Origin: Spirochaetes bacterium GWF1_49_6
Lineage (GTDB): Bacteria; Spirochaetota; Brevinematia; Brevinematales; GWF1-51-8
DNA: 8,394 bases
Reading direction: 5' to 3'
NCBI GenBank assembly: GCA_001829395.1
Contig: MIBD01000083.1
Coordinates: 1,521-9,914 of the forward strand
Part shown: positions 1-6,249 of the stretch, piece after piece
Numbering within the stretch: position 1 is the stretch's first letter
How the letters are laid out: every line of letters starts with the position of its first letter
Program-made: the position numbers and the translations under genes
Notes under the pieces: model-generated
Databases searched by the model: none
Seen by the model: the letters and a program-made list of their open reading frames with translations, nothing else
Told to the model about the DNA's origin: nothing

Positions 1-63
1 TCGCAGTGTTTTATAAAAACAATCCCGGCTACTGAGAAATTATATAGATGAGGTTATGCCGTT

Positions 64-89
64 GATTTTTCGTCATTTGACGAAAAATC
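64..89. repeat. Perfect 11-bp inverted repeat at glycosyltransferase stop codon
   Basis: GATTTTTCGTC at 64-74 is the exact reverse complement of GACGAAAAATC at 79-89, with a 4-nt loop (ATTT). The repeat contains the TGA stop (73-75, minus) of the first glycosyltransferase. A hairpin here could end or protect the flippase-glycosyltransferase transcript. The T-run lies inside the stem rather than after it, so it is not a textbook rho-independent terminator. Confidence 0.5.
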
Positions 90-861
90 CTTCTTCATCA
101 ATTTGATTGAATTTTCGGAGGTCGAATCCCCACTTCTTTTCGAGGAGATTATGCGACAAATCTCCGTTCGTACTGGTGCCTTTCATGTAGCGCGATTTAC
201 CGGCAAAATGATAGACGCGGGAAGCGGGGGCAGCGACAAGTCTCCAGTTCGCAGTCAGGAGCTTGAGACACAAATCCACATCCTCGCAGCTGTTGCGGTA
301 CCCCTCGTCGAAAAATCCAACCTGTTCGAGCGCTTCCCGTCTGCCGAGGAAACAAAATCCTCCGACAACCGGAACAAAGGTATCGCGGTCAATTGTGTTT
401 TTTAGTTTTATCATAGTGACTACAGCATCCTGATAATTATAAACAGCAGAATCTTCAAAAGTTCTAAAAAACCCTTCCCGCGTCTCCATAGTCGGAGCGG
501 CGAGCGCGGTTTTGGGGTGTCTGACTAATGCCTGATGAAGTTCCGTAAGCCAATTCTTTCTGGGAGTTGTATCATCGTTGATAGTTCCCAGAAATTCTAT
601 GGATGGGAATTGCTCGATCAGATAACGCCACCCGGCGTTATTCGCCCCGGCGAAACAACGGTTTTCAGGGAGATTTAAAATATGCACCCTTTCATCCCAT
701 TTGAATTTCGCGAGATAATTTTCTACCGCTTTTTGCCCGTCGTTGACAATACAAATTACCAAATCGGGATGGTGATTCTCTTTAAGAATAGTTTTTACCG
801 TGTTCCGGATAAAGGAAGTCTGGTAGATAGGTATAACCATACCGATTTTATAATCTTGCAT
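73..861 (-). CDS. Family 2 glycosyltransferase (GT-A fold)
   Basis: A 262-residue glycosyltransferase, probably cytoplasmic or peripheral on the inner membrane, adding a sugar from a nucleotide-sugar donor to a lipid-linked glycan. The GT-A features are in order: the first beta strand VIPIYQ (9-14), the nucleotide-contacting IVNDG (38-42), a metal-binding acidic site in INDDT (94-98, in place of the classic DXD), GGFCF (167-171) before the acceptor helix, the catalytic-base type ED pair (193-194) in SCEDVDLCLK, and a late His at 218. The length and the GGxxF...FDE...EDVDL spacing resemble rhamnosyltransferase-type GT2 enzymes, but donor and acceptor cannot be read from sequence. The start is supported by AGAGG (867-871), 5 nt upstream. 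The gene follows the flippase on the same strand after 47 bp, so co-transcription is likely. Confidence 0.93.
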   Translation of the reverse strand: MQDYKIGMVIPIYQTSFIRNTVKTILKENHHPDLVICIVNDGQKAVENYLAKFKWDERVHILNLPENRCFAGANNAGWRYLIEQFPSIEFLGTINDDTTPRKNWLTELHQALVRHPKTALAAPTMETREGFFRTFEDSAVYNYQDAVVTMIKLKNTIDRDTFVPVVGGFCFLGRREALEQVGFFDEGYRNSCEDVDLCLKLLTANWRLVAAPASRVYHFAGKSRYMKGTSTNGDLSHNLLEKKWGFDLRKFNQIDEEGFFVK

Positions 862-908
862 TTTAACCTCTTTGCTTGGTAATTTGTAGATAACCGAAAC
901 AGTTAACC

Positions 909-2384
909 TTAATCTTTCGTTTTTGGCGTTATTCTCAATATTTTCAGCAGCATACTTTTACCCTTCCCGATAATTTTATAAATAAACTCATCTTTTATCA
1001 ACAAAAGCAGAAGTATATAGAACGCCGAGGAGGTCGCGGTTCCTAGGATGAATAGAAGAAGGGTATTGGAGATAAAAAGCCGGAATACGAAAATAATACC
1101 CAGCATCCCCGCGGCGCCTATCAGGTAATTGATACTGCCCCGGGAGAATAATGGGATGGAAAGGTATTTCCGTGATAATATATATAACGTGATAACAAAC
1201 GACGCCTCGGATAACGACATGGCGGCACAGGTAGCGTTAAACGAAAACATCGGGATAAAAATCATATTCAGGGTAAAATTCACTACGGCTCCGGCTAATG
1301 TCGCGAGCATCATTTTCCGCTCCTGGTTATTCGGTAAAAGGACGTGGAAAACAAAGAAAGCCGATAACGGGGTGAGTAGAACGATAGGAGAAAGAAATTT
1401 TAGGGCAAGGCTTGCCGCTAAAAACTTGTCGCCGCCGAATACGAATAACAGTTCGTAGGAAAAGGATGTTAAAAGCACGATTGCAGGGAAGGAAAGAAAA
1501 TAAATAAAATTCAGTGAACGGGAAGCGAGCTCGTTATACTCCTTCTGCATCCGGTTATTCAGATAGAACGATAGCCTCGGTATCAGCACATTGGAGAGGG
1601 ACATGATGAGGGCCATAGACATGGCGACAATTTTCCCGTTGATCGCGTAAAAACCAACGGCGGCGTCCCCTTGCATACCGCCTAGAAGAATTGTATCAAG
1701 TGTTTTATATACGCTGGCGATAATCCCCCCGAAGAAAAGAAGGAATACGGGTTTCAGATGCCGCCGTAGATCCAGATTCCTGAAGCTGAAGCTGACATAT
1801 CTGCGGCTGTTGATCATATTGAGGATATTCGCCCCGCTGATCGCAATCACGAAAATCAGCGCGTAAAAGAGGTAATCGGATTTTTGATGAATCAGGATGA
1901 AGATCAGTCCGAATGAAACGACTTTAAAAACGATGCTACGGATAGTGATATATCTGTAATTCTCGATCCCGCTGTAGAGCCAGTCGATCGCGAAGATATT
2001 GAGAATTAAATTTCCTCCCAGGATAATGTATAAGAGGGAGTCGTTTTTCATTTTATCGATAAACATGAAGAGAACGATATAAGCGAGAGTGGATACCAGC
2101 GTGAAGATGGTGCTGAGGATAAACAATTCTGAGAACACTTTATTCAGTTTATCACGGTCTCCCCTGACTTTTGAAACCTCCTTGATACCGTAGGCGGGTA
2201 TTCCGACGCTGGCTAATAAAATAAAATACCCGACTATGGACTGCGCGTAGTTGACTCTTCCGATACCGTCGGGCTCTAAAAGTCTTGCGACATAGGGGAA
2301 TGTGATAAGAGGAAAGATGATATTCAGGACGGTTAATAAGGTATTATAAATATAGTTTTTAGAAATCGAAGGTTGATTACCCAT
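909..2384 (-). CDS. Wzx-type polysaccharide flippase (MOP superfamily)
   Basis: A 491-residue polytopic inner-membrane protein expected to flip undecaprenyl-linked oligosaccharide units to the periplasmic face for O-antigen or exopolysaccharide assembly. The N-terminus has the Wzx/RfbX signature: PLITFPYVARLLEPDGIGRV (25-44), then NYAQSIVGYF and GIPAYGIKEVSK (61-72). The DWLYSGIENYRYITIRS stretch (134-150) and the LPNNQERK loop (350-357) are also typical. About 12-14 hydrophobic helices can be picked out, for example 15-34, 47-65, 86-109, 117-133, 151-166, 172-188, 291-315, 359-380, 421-437 and 441-463. Length is normal for the family. The start has only a weak GGA-type ribosome binding site, but no upstream in-frame ATG competes. 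It is the first gene of a minus-strand pair with the downstream glycosyltransferase and is transcribed from the divergent promoter region at 2418-2470. Substrate is unknown. Confidence 0.95.
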   Translation of the reverse strand: MGNQPSISKNYIYNTLLTVLNIIFPLITFPYVARLLEPDGIGRVNYAQSIVGYFILLASVGIPAYGIKEVSKVRGDRDKLNKVFSELFILSTIFTLVSTLAYIVLFMFIDKMKNDSLLYIILGGNLILNIFAIDWLYSGIENYRYITIRSIVFKVVSFGLIFILIHQKSDYLFYALIFVIAISGANILNMINSRRYVSFSFRNLDLRRHLKPVFLLFFGGIIASVYKTLDTILLGGMQGDAAVGFYAINGKIVAMSMALIMSLSNVLIPRLSFYLNNRMQKEYNELASRSLNFIYFLSFPAIVLLTSFSYELLFVFGGDKFLAASLALKFLSPIVLLTPLSAFFVFHVLLPNNQERKMMLATLAGAVVNFTLNMIFIPMFSFNATCAAMSLSEASFVITLYILSRKYLSIPLFSRGSINYLIGAAGMLGIIFVFRLFISNTLLLFILGTATSSAFYILLLLLIKDEFIYKIIGKGKSMLLKILRITPKTKD

Positions 2385-2417
2385 AGTTCATCCGCTATTA
2401 GTCTTTATAATTTTCTG

Positions 2418-2443
2418 AAAGAAGATATATTATAATCTTCTTT
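2418..2443. promoter_or_regulatory. 9-bp inverted repeat enclosing the flippase -10 box (candidate operator)
   Basis: AAAGAAGAT at 2418-2426 and ATCTTCTTT at 2435-2443 are perfect reverse complements with an 8-nt spacer. The spacer contains the whole minus-strand -10 hexamer (2429-2434), and the right arm overlaps the first two bases of the plus-strand -35. The position suits a dimeric regulator that would block the flippase promoter and touch the methyltransferase promoter. No regulator gene is present in the window, and the function is inferred from position only. Confidence 0.45.
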
Positions 2444-2457
2444 GTGCTTTTCCACAA
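2429..2457 (-). promoter_or_regulatory. Sigma70-like promoter for the flippase-glycosyltransferase pair
   Basis: Reading the minus strand, TTGTGG (2457-2452) is separated by exactly 17 nt from a perfect TATAAT (2434-2429). Transcription would start near 2422, giving an untranslated leader of about 38 nt before the flippase ATG at 2384. The -35 region is shared with the opposing promoter of the methyltransferase. Confidence 0.7.
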
Positions 2458-2470
2458 GATACTTTATAAT
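2442..2470 (+). promoter_or_regulatory. Sigma70-like promoter for the methyltransferase
   Basis: TTGTGC (2442-2447), 17 nt, then perfect TATAAT (2465-2470). The predicted start near 2477 leaves a leader of about 15 nt that still includes the AGGA ribosome binding site (2481-2484). Together with the opposing promoter it forms a dyad centred between 2449 and 2450. Confidence 0.72.
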
Positions 2471-2491
2471 AAAGAAAAACAGGACAGTTAG

Positions 2492-3136
2492 ATGGACCTT
2501 TCAAAAAAATTCGATGATTATTTCATGGGCAATCGTCCCGAAGTGCTGGAATTTGTCCCGGTCGAATGTAAAAAGATTCTTGAGGTGGGGTGCGGGCAGG
2601 GCGGTTTCGGGGCGATCATCAAAGAGCGCAATAACGCCGAAGTTTGGGGTGCCGAGTTGATGGAAGAACCGGCTAAAGTGGCCGCGACCCGTCTGGATAA
2701 GGTTTTAACAGGCGATTTCGAATCCCAGCTAAAAAATCTGCCGAAAAATTATTTCGATTGCGTTATTTTTAACGATTCCCTTGAGCACCTCACCGACCAT
2801 TACCGGGTATTGCAGGAAGTGAAAAAACTCTTAATCCCCGGAGGATATATCGCGGGGTCTATCCCTAATTTCCGGTTTTACAGGAATATCAAAGAAATAT
2901 TATTTAAAAAAGAGTTTAAGTATATTTCCGCCGGTATTCTTGATTATACTCATTACCGGTTTTTTACCGAAAAGAGTATTGTCAGGACTTTTAACGAGTG
3001 CGGCTATGAAATCGTTAGGTTGAATGGAATAAACGAGGATAAAAACAAGAAACTCAAAATACTGAACTTCTTCCTCTTCGGATTTCTTAGGGACATGAAG
3101 TACGTCCAGTTTGGAATCACCGCGAAATCGGTATAA
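2492..3136 (+). CDS. Class I SAM-dependent methyltransferase
   Basis: A 214-residue soluble protein with a Rossmann-type methyltransferase core. Visible are motif I ILEVGCGQGG (29-38) that binds S-adenosylmethionine, the acidic residue ending strand 2 (E55 in GAELM), GDF (74-76), the post-motif FDCVIFNDSLEHL (88-100), and LIPGGYIAGSIPN (114-126), which corresponds to the strand-5 region of the Methyltransf_11/23 group. The later DYTHYRFFTEKSI (151-163) is of a type often seen in methyltransferases of cell-envelope sugar loci, where H-x-R-F-F-T precedes the final subdomain. The setting between a flippase and two glycosyltransferases suggests it methylates a sugar of the surface glycan or a precursor, but this is inference. 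The start is supported by AGGA (2481-2484), 7 nt upstream. The gene is transcribed alone, divergent from the flippase and convergent with the next glycosyltransferase. Confidence 0.9.
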   Translation: MDLSKKFDDYFMGNRPEVLEFVPVECKKILEVGCGQGGFGAIIKERNNAEVWGAELMEEPAKVAATRLDKVLTGDFESQLKNLPKNYFDCVIFNDSLEHLTDHYRVLQEVKKLLIPGGYIAGSIPNFRFYRNIKEILFKKEFKYISAGILDYTHYRFFTEKSIVRTFNECGYEIVRLNGINEDKNKKLKILNFFLFGFLRDMKYVQFGITAKSV

Positions 3137-3157
3137 CTTCCCGGGGCCATTTTTTAA

Positions 3158-3186
3158 AAATATTTCATGCTCTACACGAAATATTT
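3158..3186. terminator. AT-rich inverted repeat between convergent genes (possible bidirectional terminator)
   Basis: AAATATTTC (3158-3166) and GAAATATTT (3178-3186) are perfect reverse complements with an 11-nt loop that holds the TAG stop (3172-3174) of the minus-strand glycosyltransferase. It sits in the short gap where the methyltransferase and this glycosyltransferase converge. The stem is nearly all A/T, so terminator strength is doubtful. Confidence 0.3.
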
Positions 3187-4128
3187 CTCGCTCGCGCACA
3201 TTTTTAAGAAACCGGTGTTTTCCTTCATGGTGTGTTTTTTTCTGAAGATATCCATAAAAATCATAAATAATATATAGGTTAGCACCAGCGTTTTATAGCA
3301 TAAATAGGATAGTATAAACGCGTGCTTCCTGAAATATTTTATTTTGCTGACGGTAGAAATATTCCATTTTCTAAATGCGTTTTGCGGACTACCTCCCTCG
3401 AGATGGATAATTTTTGGCCCGGTAATTATCATGCGTTTCCAGTTTATTTTTTTCATCCTGAATTGAAGATCGTTCTCCTCTGAATATAAAAAGAAAGATT
3501 CATCGAATGGCCCGCATTCGGAAATAGCATTTTTATAGACAAACATATCCGCCCCGACAATCACCTCAACCTCTTTAATTTCCCCCCGGGTAGTCGAAGC
3601 AGGGGAAGATTTCTTTCTCCGAAGGATTTTCCTTGTCATTTTTTTTATCCGGTTGAAAATCTCGCGAAATAATCGATGAAAACCGCCATAAGAGTTGGTA
3701 ACCTTGAGATTTTTATCTATTAAATAGGTTCCGATACACCCGATATGTTCGGTTTTGTGTTCTTCCATAAAATCATAGAACTGCTTGATCGCATTATTCA
3801 GGAGAATGGTGTCGCAGTTTAGAAAGAACAGGTATTTTCCTCTCGCGTGAGGGATTCCCAAATTATTTCCCGCGCCAAATCCGCGGTTTTCTTTACTCTC
3901 GATAAATGTAATACCCTCGATATTTTCCCTGATAAATTTGACTGAAATTTCGGACGAGGCGTTATCAACAACGATTAATTCGTAGTTTAGCCCATTCGTC
4001 TGCTCCCGGATCGATTGAATGCAATTTTGCAATAATCTTTCGGTGTTGTAATTTACGAAAATAACTGATACATCTATGTTTTCTTGAGGTAGTTTACTGT
4101 CGGCTTTCCGGGAGATATTATCTTTCAA
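3172..4128 (-). CDS. Family 2 glycosyltransferase, WbbL/rhamnosyltransferase-like, TTG start
   Basis: A 318-residue GT-A glycosyltransferase for surface-glycan assembly. Motifs in order: VIFVNYNT (22-29), LIVVDNAS (51-58), NRGFGAGNN (81-89), the metal-site LNCDT (103-107, where NPDT is common), the acceptor-side GADMF (192-196), FDESFFLYSEENDLQFR (208-224) with the catalytic-base type acids, and IHLEGGS (241-247). This order is typical of the WbbL-like GT2 group, many of whose members are rhamnosyltransferases; the sugar is not determinable here. A basic insert (160-175, rich in K/R) and a hydrophobic stretch at about 271-293 suggest membrane association. The first codon is TTG (4128-4126), because there is no in-frame ATG before the catalytic core. 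AGGAA (4136-4140) lies 7 nt upstream of it. A short upstream reading frame overlaps this start. The gene has its own promoter (4204-4232) and converges on the methyltransferase. Confidence 0.93.
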   Translation of the reverse strand: MKDNISRKADSKLPQENIDVSVIFVNYNTERLLQNCIQSIREQTNGLNYELIVVDNASSEISVKFIRENIEGITFIESKENRGFGAGNNLGIPHARGKYLFFLNCDTILLNNAIKQFYDFMEEHKTEHIGCIGTYLIDKNLKVTNSYGGFHRLFREIFNRIKKMTRKILRRKKSSPASTTRGEIKEVEVIVGADMFVYKNAISECGPFDESFFLYSEENDLQFRMKKINWKRMIITGPKIIHLEGGSPQNAFRKWNISTVSKIKYFRKHAFILSYLCYKTLVLTYILFMIFMDIFRKKHTMKENTGFLKMCASEKYFV

Positions 4129-4154
4129 TTTTCAGTTCCTATGGGGGTATTCAT
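4125..4154 (-). other. Nine-codon upstream ORF overlapping the TTG start
   Basis: On the minus strand, ATG at 4154-4152 opens a nine-codon frame (MNTPIGTEN) that ends in TGA at 4127-4125. The TGA overlaps the TTG start codon of the glycosyltransferase (4128-4126) as TTGA. Its own ribosome binding site is weak, while AGGAA for the main gene lies inside it. Such an arrangement can couple translation, but a nine-codon frame may also occur by chance. Confidence 0.3.
4136..4140 (-). promoter_or_regulatory. Ribosome binding site deciding the TTG start
   Basis: AGGAA on the minus strand, 7 nt before TTG (4128-4126). It supports TTG as the initiator of the glycosyltransferase, since no in-frame ATG or GTG with comparable support lies nearby. 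Confidence 0.6.
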
Positions 4155-4203
4155 TCTCGTTCCGTAGATATATTTGTGAATCTGTTAAAAGTTAATTCGC
4201 GAT

Positions 4204-4232
4204 ATTATAATGATATTTCCCATTTCTCTCAA
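4204..4232 (-). promoter_or_regulatory. Sigma70-like promoter for the second glycosyltransferase
   Basis: Minus strand: TTGAGA (4232-4227), 17-nt spacer, perfect TATAAT (4209-4204). The predicted transcript starts near 4197 and has a leader of about 70 nt before the TTG start. The leader includes the nine-codon upstream frame. Confidence 0.75.
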
Positions 4233-4279
4233 ATATCGGGCGGGGTTGGAATGATGTGACGGAATTCGTTTTCCCATGC

Positions 4280-4308
4280 TTGTTTTTTTTTCGGGCTTGG
4301 GGTATAAT
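4280..4308 (+). promoter_or_regulatory. Sigma70-like promoter for the barrel/TPR gene and pdxJ
   Basis: TTGTTT (4280-4285), a 17-nt spacer that contains a T-run, and perfect TATAAT (4303-4308). It is the only strong promoter before the two-gene unit. Transcription would begin near 4315, leaving an untranslated leader of about 94 nt with pairing potential. Confidence 0.75.
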
Positions 4309-4314
4309 ATGGAC

Positions 4315-4402
4315 GCTTCAAGTGGGTTGTTTGAACTGAAAACCCATGCATGAGTGATTCTATATATTCTGAAGCTTTAAATATCAAAGACCAAACGGAG
4401 GA
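4315..4402 (+). promoter_or_regulatory. Structured 5' leader with ribosome binding site
   Basis: Three pairings can be seen. GCTTCA (4315-4320) pairs with TGAAGC (4370-4375) and closes the leader. TGGGTT (4323-4328) with AACCCA (4341-4346) makes an inner hairpin. TTCAA (4317-4321) with TTGAA (4331-4335) makes a mutually exclusive alternative. The strong site GGAGGA (4397-4402) lies just outside the closing stem, about 6 nt before the ATG at 4409. It matches no riboswitch class I recognise. Confidence 0.35.
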
Positions 4403-4408
4403 ACTGCG

Positions 4409-6235
4409 ATGAAAATAAAAATTATAGGACTCCTGATTATCCTGACTGCGGCTGTGGGGGTATACGCGAAGAACGAAATTCAGCAGGCTCAGGTTATCCC
4501 CAACGGGTTCGTCGTGAACTCGTCGGGATTAGCCGACGATTGTATGTCGCTCTTCATAAACCCCGCGGGACTGTCGCGTCTCGACCGCATCAACTTTCTG
4601 GTATCTACCGGGCATTCGCTCGACCTGAACTTCGCGGGCATATCCGGGACTCTCCCGTATGTCGGGGGTATGGGTATCGGTATCTTCCGGTTGACCACCG
4701 CGTTGGGGACGACCAAGGAAGGGCTGGTGATCGGGTGGGGAAAGGAAATCCTCGATTCGTTGGCAGTCGGGTTGAATTTCCGTACTGCCGCGCCGACCGT
4801 ATTCGGGATGAACTATAATATACTATTCGATGTCGGGCTGATAATATACCCGAACTCGACATGGGGGGCGTTTTTCGCGGGCTCATGGATAGCGAATCGC
4901 CTGCATATCAGCGCGGTACTGCAGAATATCGGCAAGCATACCGGGGACGACCTCGACGAGGAAATGAACCTCCGTCTGGGGCTTTCCTATAATATCAAGG
5001 AAATCTGGACGAAGGTATTTTTCGAGAAGAACCTGATCAGTACCTCGGATTTCTTCACCCTCGGGTTCGAGTTTAGCCCGAAGCCGCTCGAATGGATCAC
5101 GCTGCGTTTTGCGTACGATGTCAACTGGGAACGGGACGATTTCAAGATCGGGCTGAGTTTGAACGGGTTAGACTTCAGTCTCGACGGGGGATACTCGGTT
5201 AACCGGAACGATTATCAGGTCTCGGTGACGGGGTTCTTCGAGAGTTCCAAGAAGGATATCGCGGGCGAAGTCTATGACGAAGGGATGGGCTTATACAAGG
5301 AAGCGTTGGCGTATGATAAGAATAATGACGACTCGGCATACTTCAGCTATAAGACGGCGTTGACGAAATTTAAGCTCGCGCTGTTCTACGACCCTGAAAA
5401 CGAAAAAGCGGACTATCAGCGGAATATTGTCGAGGATGTTCTCGACGGGTATCTCAGCAAGTTTATCAAGAAGGCCGAGATCGCCGAGAAGGGGAAGGAC
5501 TATATCAAGGCGCTGAATTACTATTACCAGGCGTCGCTGATAGAAAATACCGCCGAGATAGACGCGCGTGTCAAGGACCTTTCCACCAATAAAACGGTGA
5601 GCCAGTATATCGACGATAAGACCCAGTCGGCCGAGAAGAACTTCAAGAAGGGCGACCTGATCGCGGCGAAAAAGGACTACCAGGATATCTATGTCGCGAA
5701 ACCCTACGATAAGTCTATCGACGGGAAAATCAAGGATCTCGAGAACCTGCTCCGTGATAAAGCGAAGATCTATTACGATAAGGCTTACGACTACTATAAG
5801 AGTAAAAATTATAAGTCGTGTATCGACTACCTGAACAAAGCGCTGGTGTCGTACCCGGAATTTCAGGACGCGAAGGAGCTCAAGAGCGCGGCAAATTCGC
5901 TCTACCAGACGGCGGAGAATCTCAAGAACGCGTATGCTATGTACAAGCAGGGCAATACGATGGGCGCGCTCGCCGCAGTCAACAAGGTGCTGAATTACAA
6001 TAAGAACAATTCCGATGCACAGGAACTGCAGGAAAAAATTATAGACAGTCTGCGGGCGGATATCAAGGCTAACCTCGACAAGGGCATTGTTTATTACAAC
6101 GATAAGAAGTACGATAAGGCGATTGCCGAACTCAATAAGGTATTGGTTGTGGATAAAAATAACAGTGTGGCGCTGGATTACAAGAACCGCGCCGAATCGA
6201 AGCTCGAAGCGCTTAAAAAGCTGGGCGGAATGTAG
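4409..6235 (+). CDS. Outer-membrane PorV/UPF0164-like beta-barrel protein with C-terminal TPR domain
   Basis: A 608-residue exported protein. Residues 1-20 form a signal peptide (KIK, a hydrophobic core, then VYA), with likely signal peptidase I cleavage before K21. Residues about 25-280 have the glycine- and aromatic-rich alternating pattern of an outer-membrane barrel. Their opening (VNSSGLADDCMSLFINPAGL, 36-55) is typical of the PorV/PorQ and UPF0164 families, which are FadL-like. From about 285 to the end the protein is helical, with several TPR-type units, e.g. around 353-390, 452-490 (YYDKAYDYYKSKNYKSCIDY), 500-535 and 553-590 (KGIVYYNDKKYDKAIAEL). The TPR part would face the periplasm if the barrel is anchored outside, and may bind partner proteins; this is inference. 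Ligand or transport role is unknown. The start has GGAGGA 6 nt upstream. pdxJ follows after 14 bp, probably in the same transcript. Confidence 0.88.
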   Translation: MKIKIIGLLIILTAAVGVYAKNEIQQAQVIPNGFVVNSSGLADDCMSLFINPAGLSRLDRINFLVSTGHSLDLNFAGISGTLPYVGGMGIGIFRLTTALGTTKEGLVIGWGKEILDSLAVGLNFRTAAPTVFGMNYNILFDVGLIIYPNSTWGAFFAGSWIANRLHISAVLQNIGKHTGDDLDEEMNLRLGLSYNIKEIWTKVFFEKNLISTSDFFTLGFEFSPKPLEWITLRFAYDVNWERDDFKIGLSLNGLDFSLDGGYSVNRNDYQVSVTGFFESSKKDIAGEVYDEGMGLYKEALAYDKNNDDSAYFSYKTALTKFKLALFYDPENEKADYQRNIVEDVLDGYLSKFIKKAEIAEKGKDYIKALNYYYQASLIENTAEIDARVKDLSTNKTVSQYIDDKTQSAEKNFKKGDLIAAKKDYQDIYVAKPYDKSIDGKIKDLENLLRDKAKIYYDKAYDYYKSKNYKSCIDYLNKALVSYPEFQDAKELKSAANSLYQTAENLKNAYAMYKQGNTMGALAAVNKVLNYNKNNSDAQELQEKIIDSLRADIKANLDKGIVYYNDKKYDKAIAELNKVLVVDKNNSVALDYKNRAESKLEALKKLGGM

Positions 6236-6249
6236 CCCGTGGAGGACTG

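Noticed and set aside
103..405. 100-codon plus-strand frame opposite the first glycosyltransferase
   Set aside because: It is antisense to a gene with clear GT-A motifs and has no domain of its own.
2900..3199. 99-codon minus-strand frame at the methyltransferase end
   Set aside because: It overlaps both the methyltransferase and the end of the convergent glycosyltransferase. Its charged, low-complexity translation looks like an antisense artefact.
2492..4128. Methyltransferase as part of a restriction-modification system
   Set aside because: It lacks a DNA-methyltransferase motif IV (DPPY or PCQ) and has no restriction enzyme neighbour. Its layout fits the small-molecule Methyltransf_11/23 group in a glycan locus.
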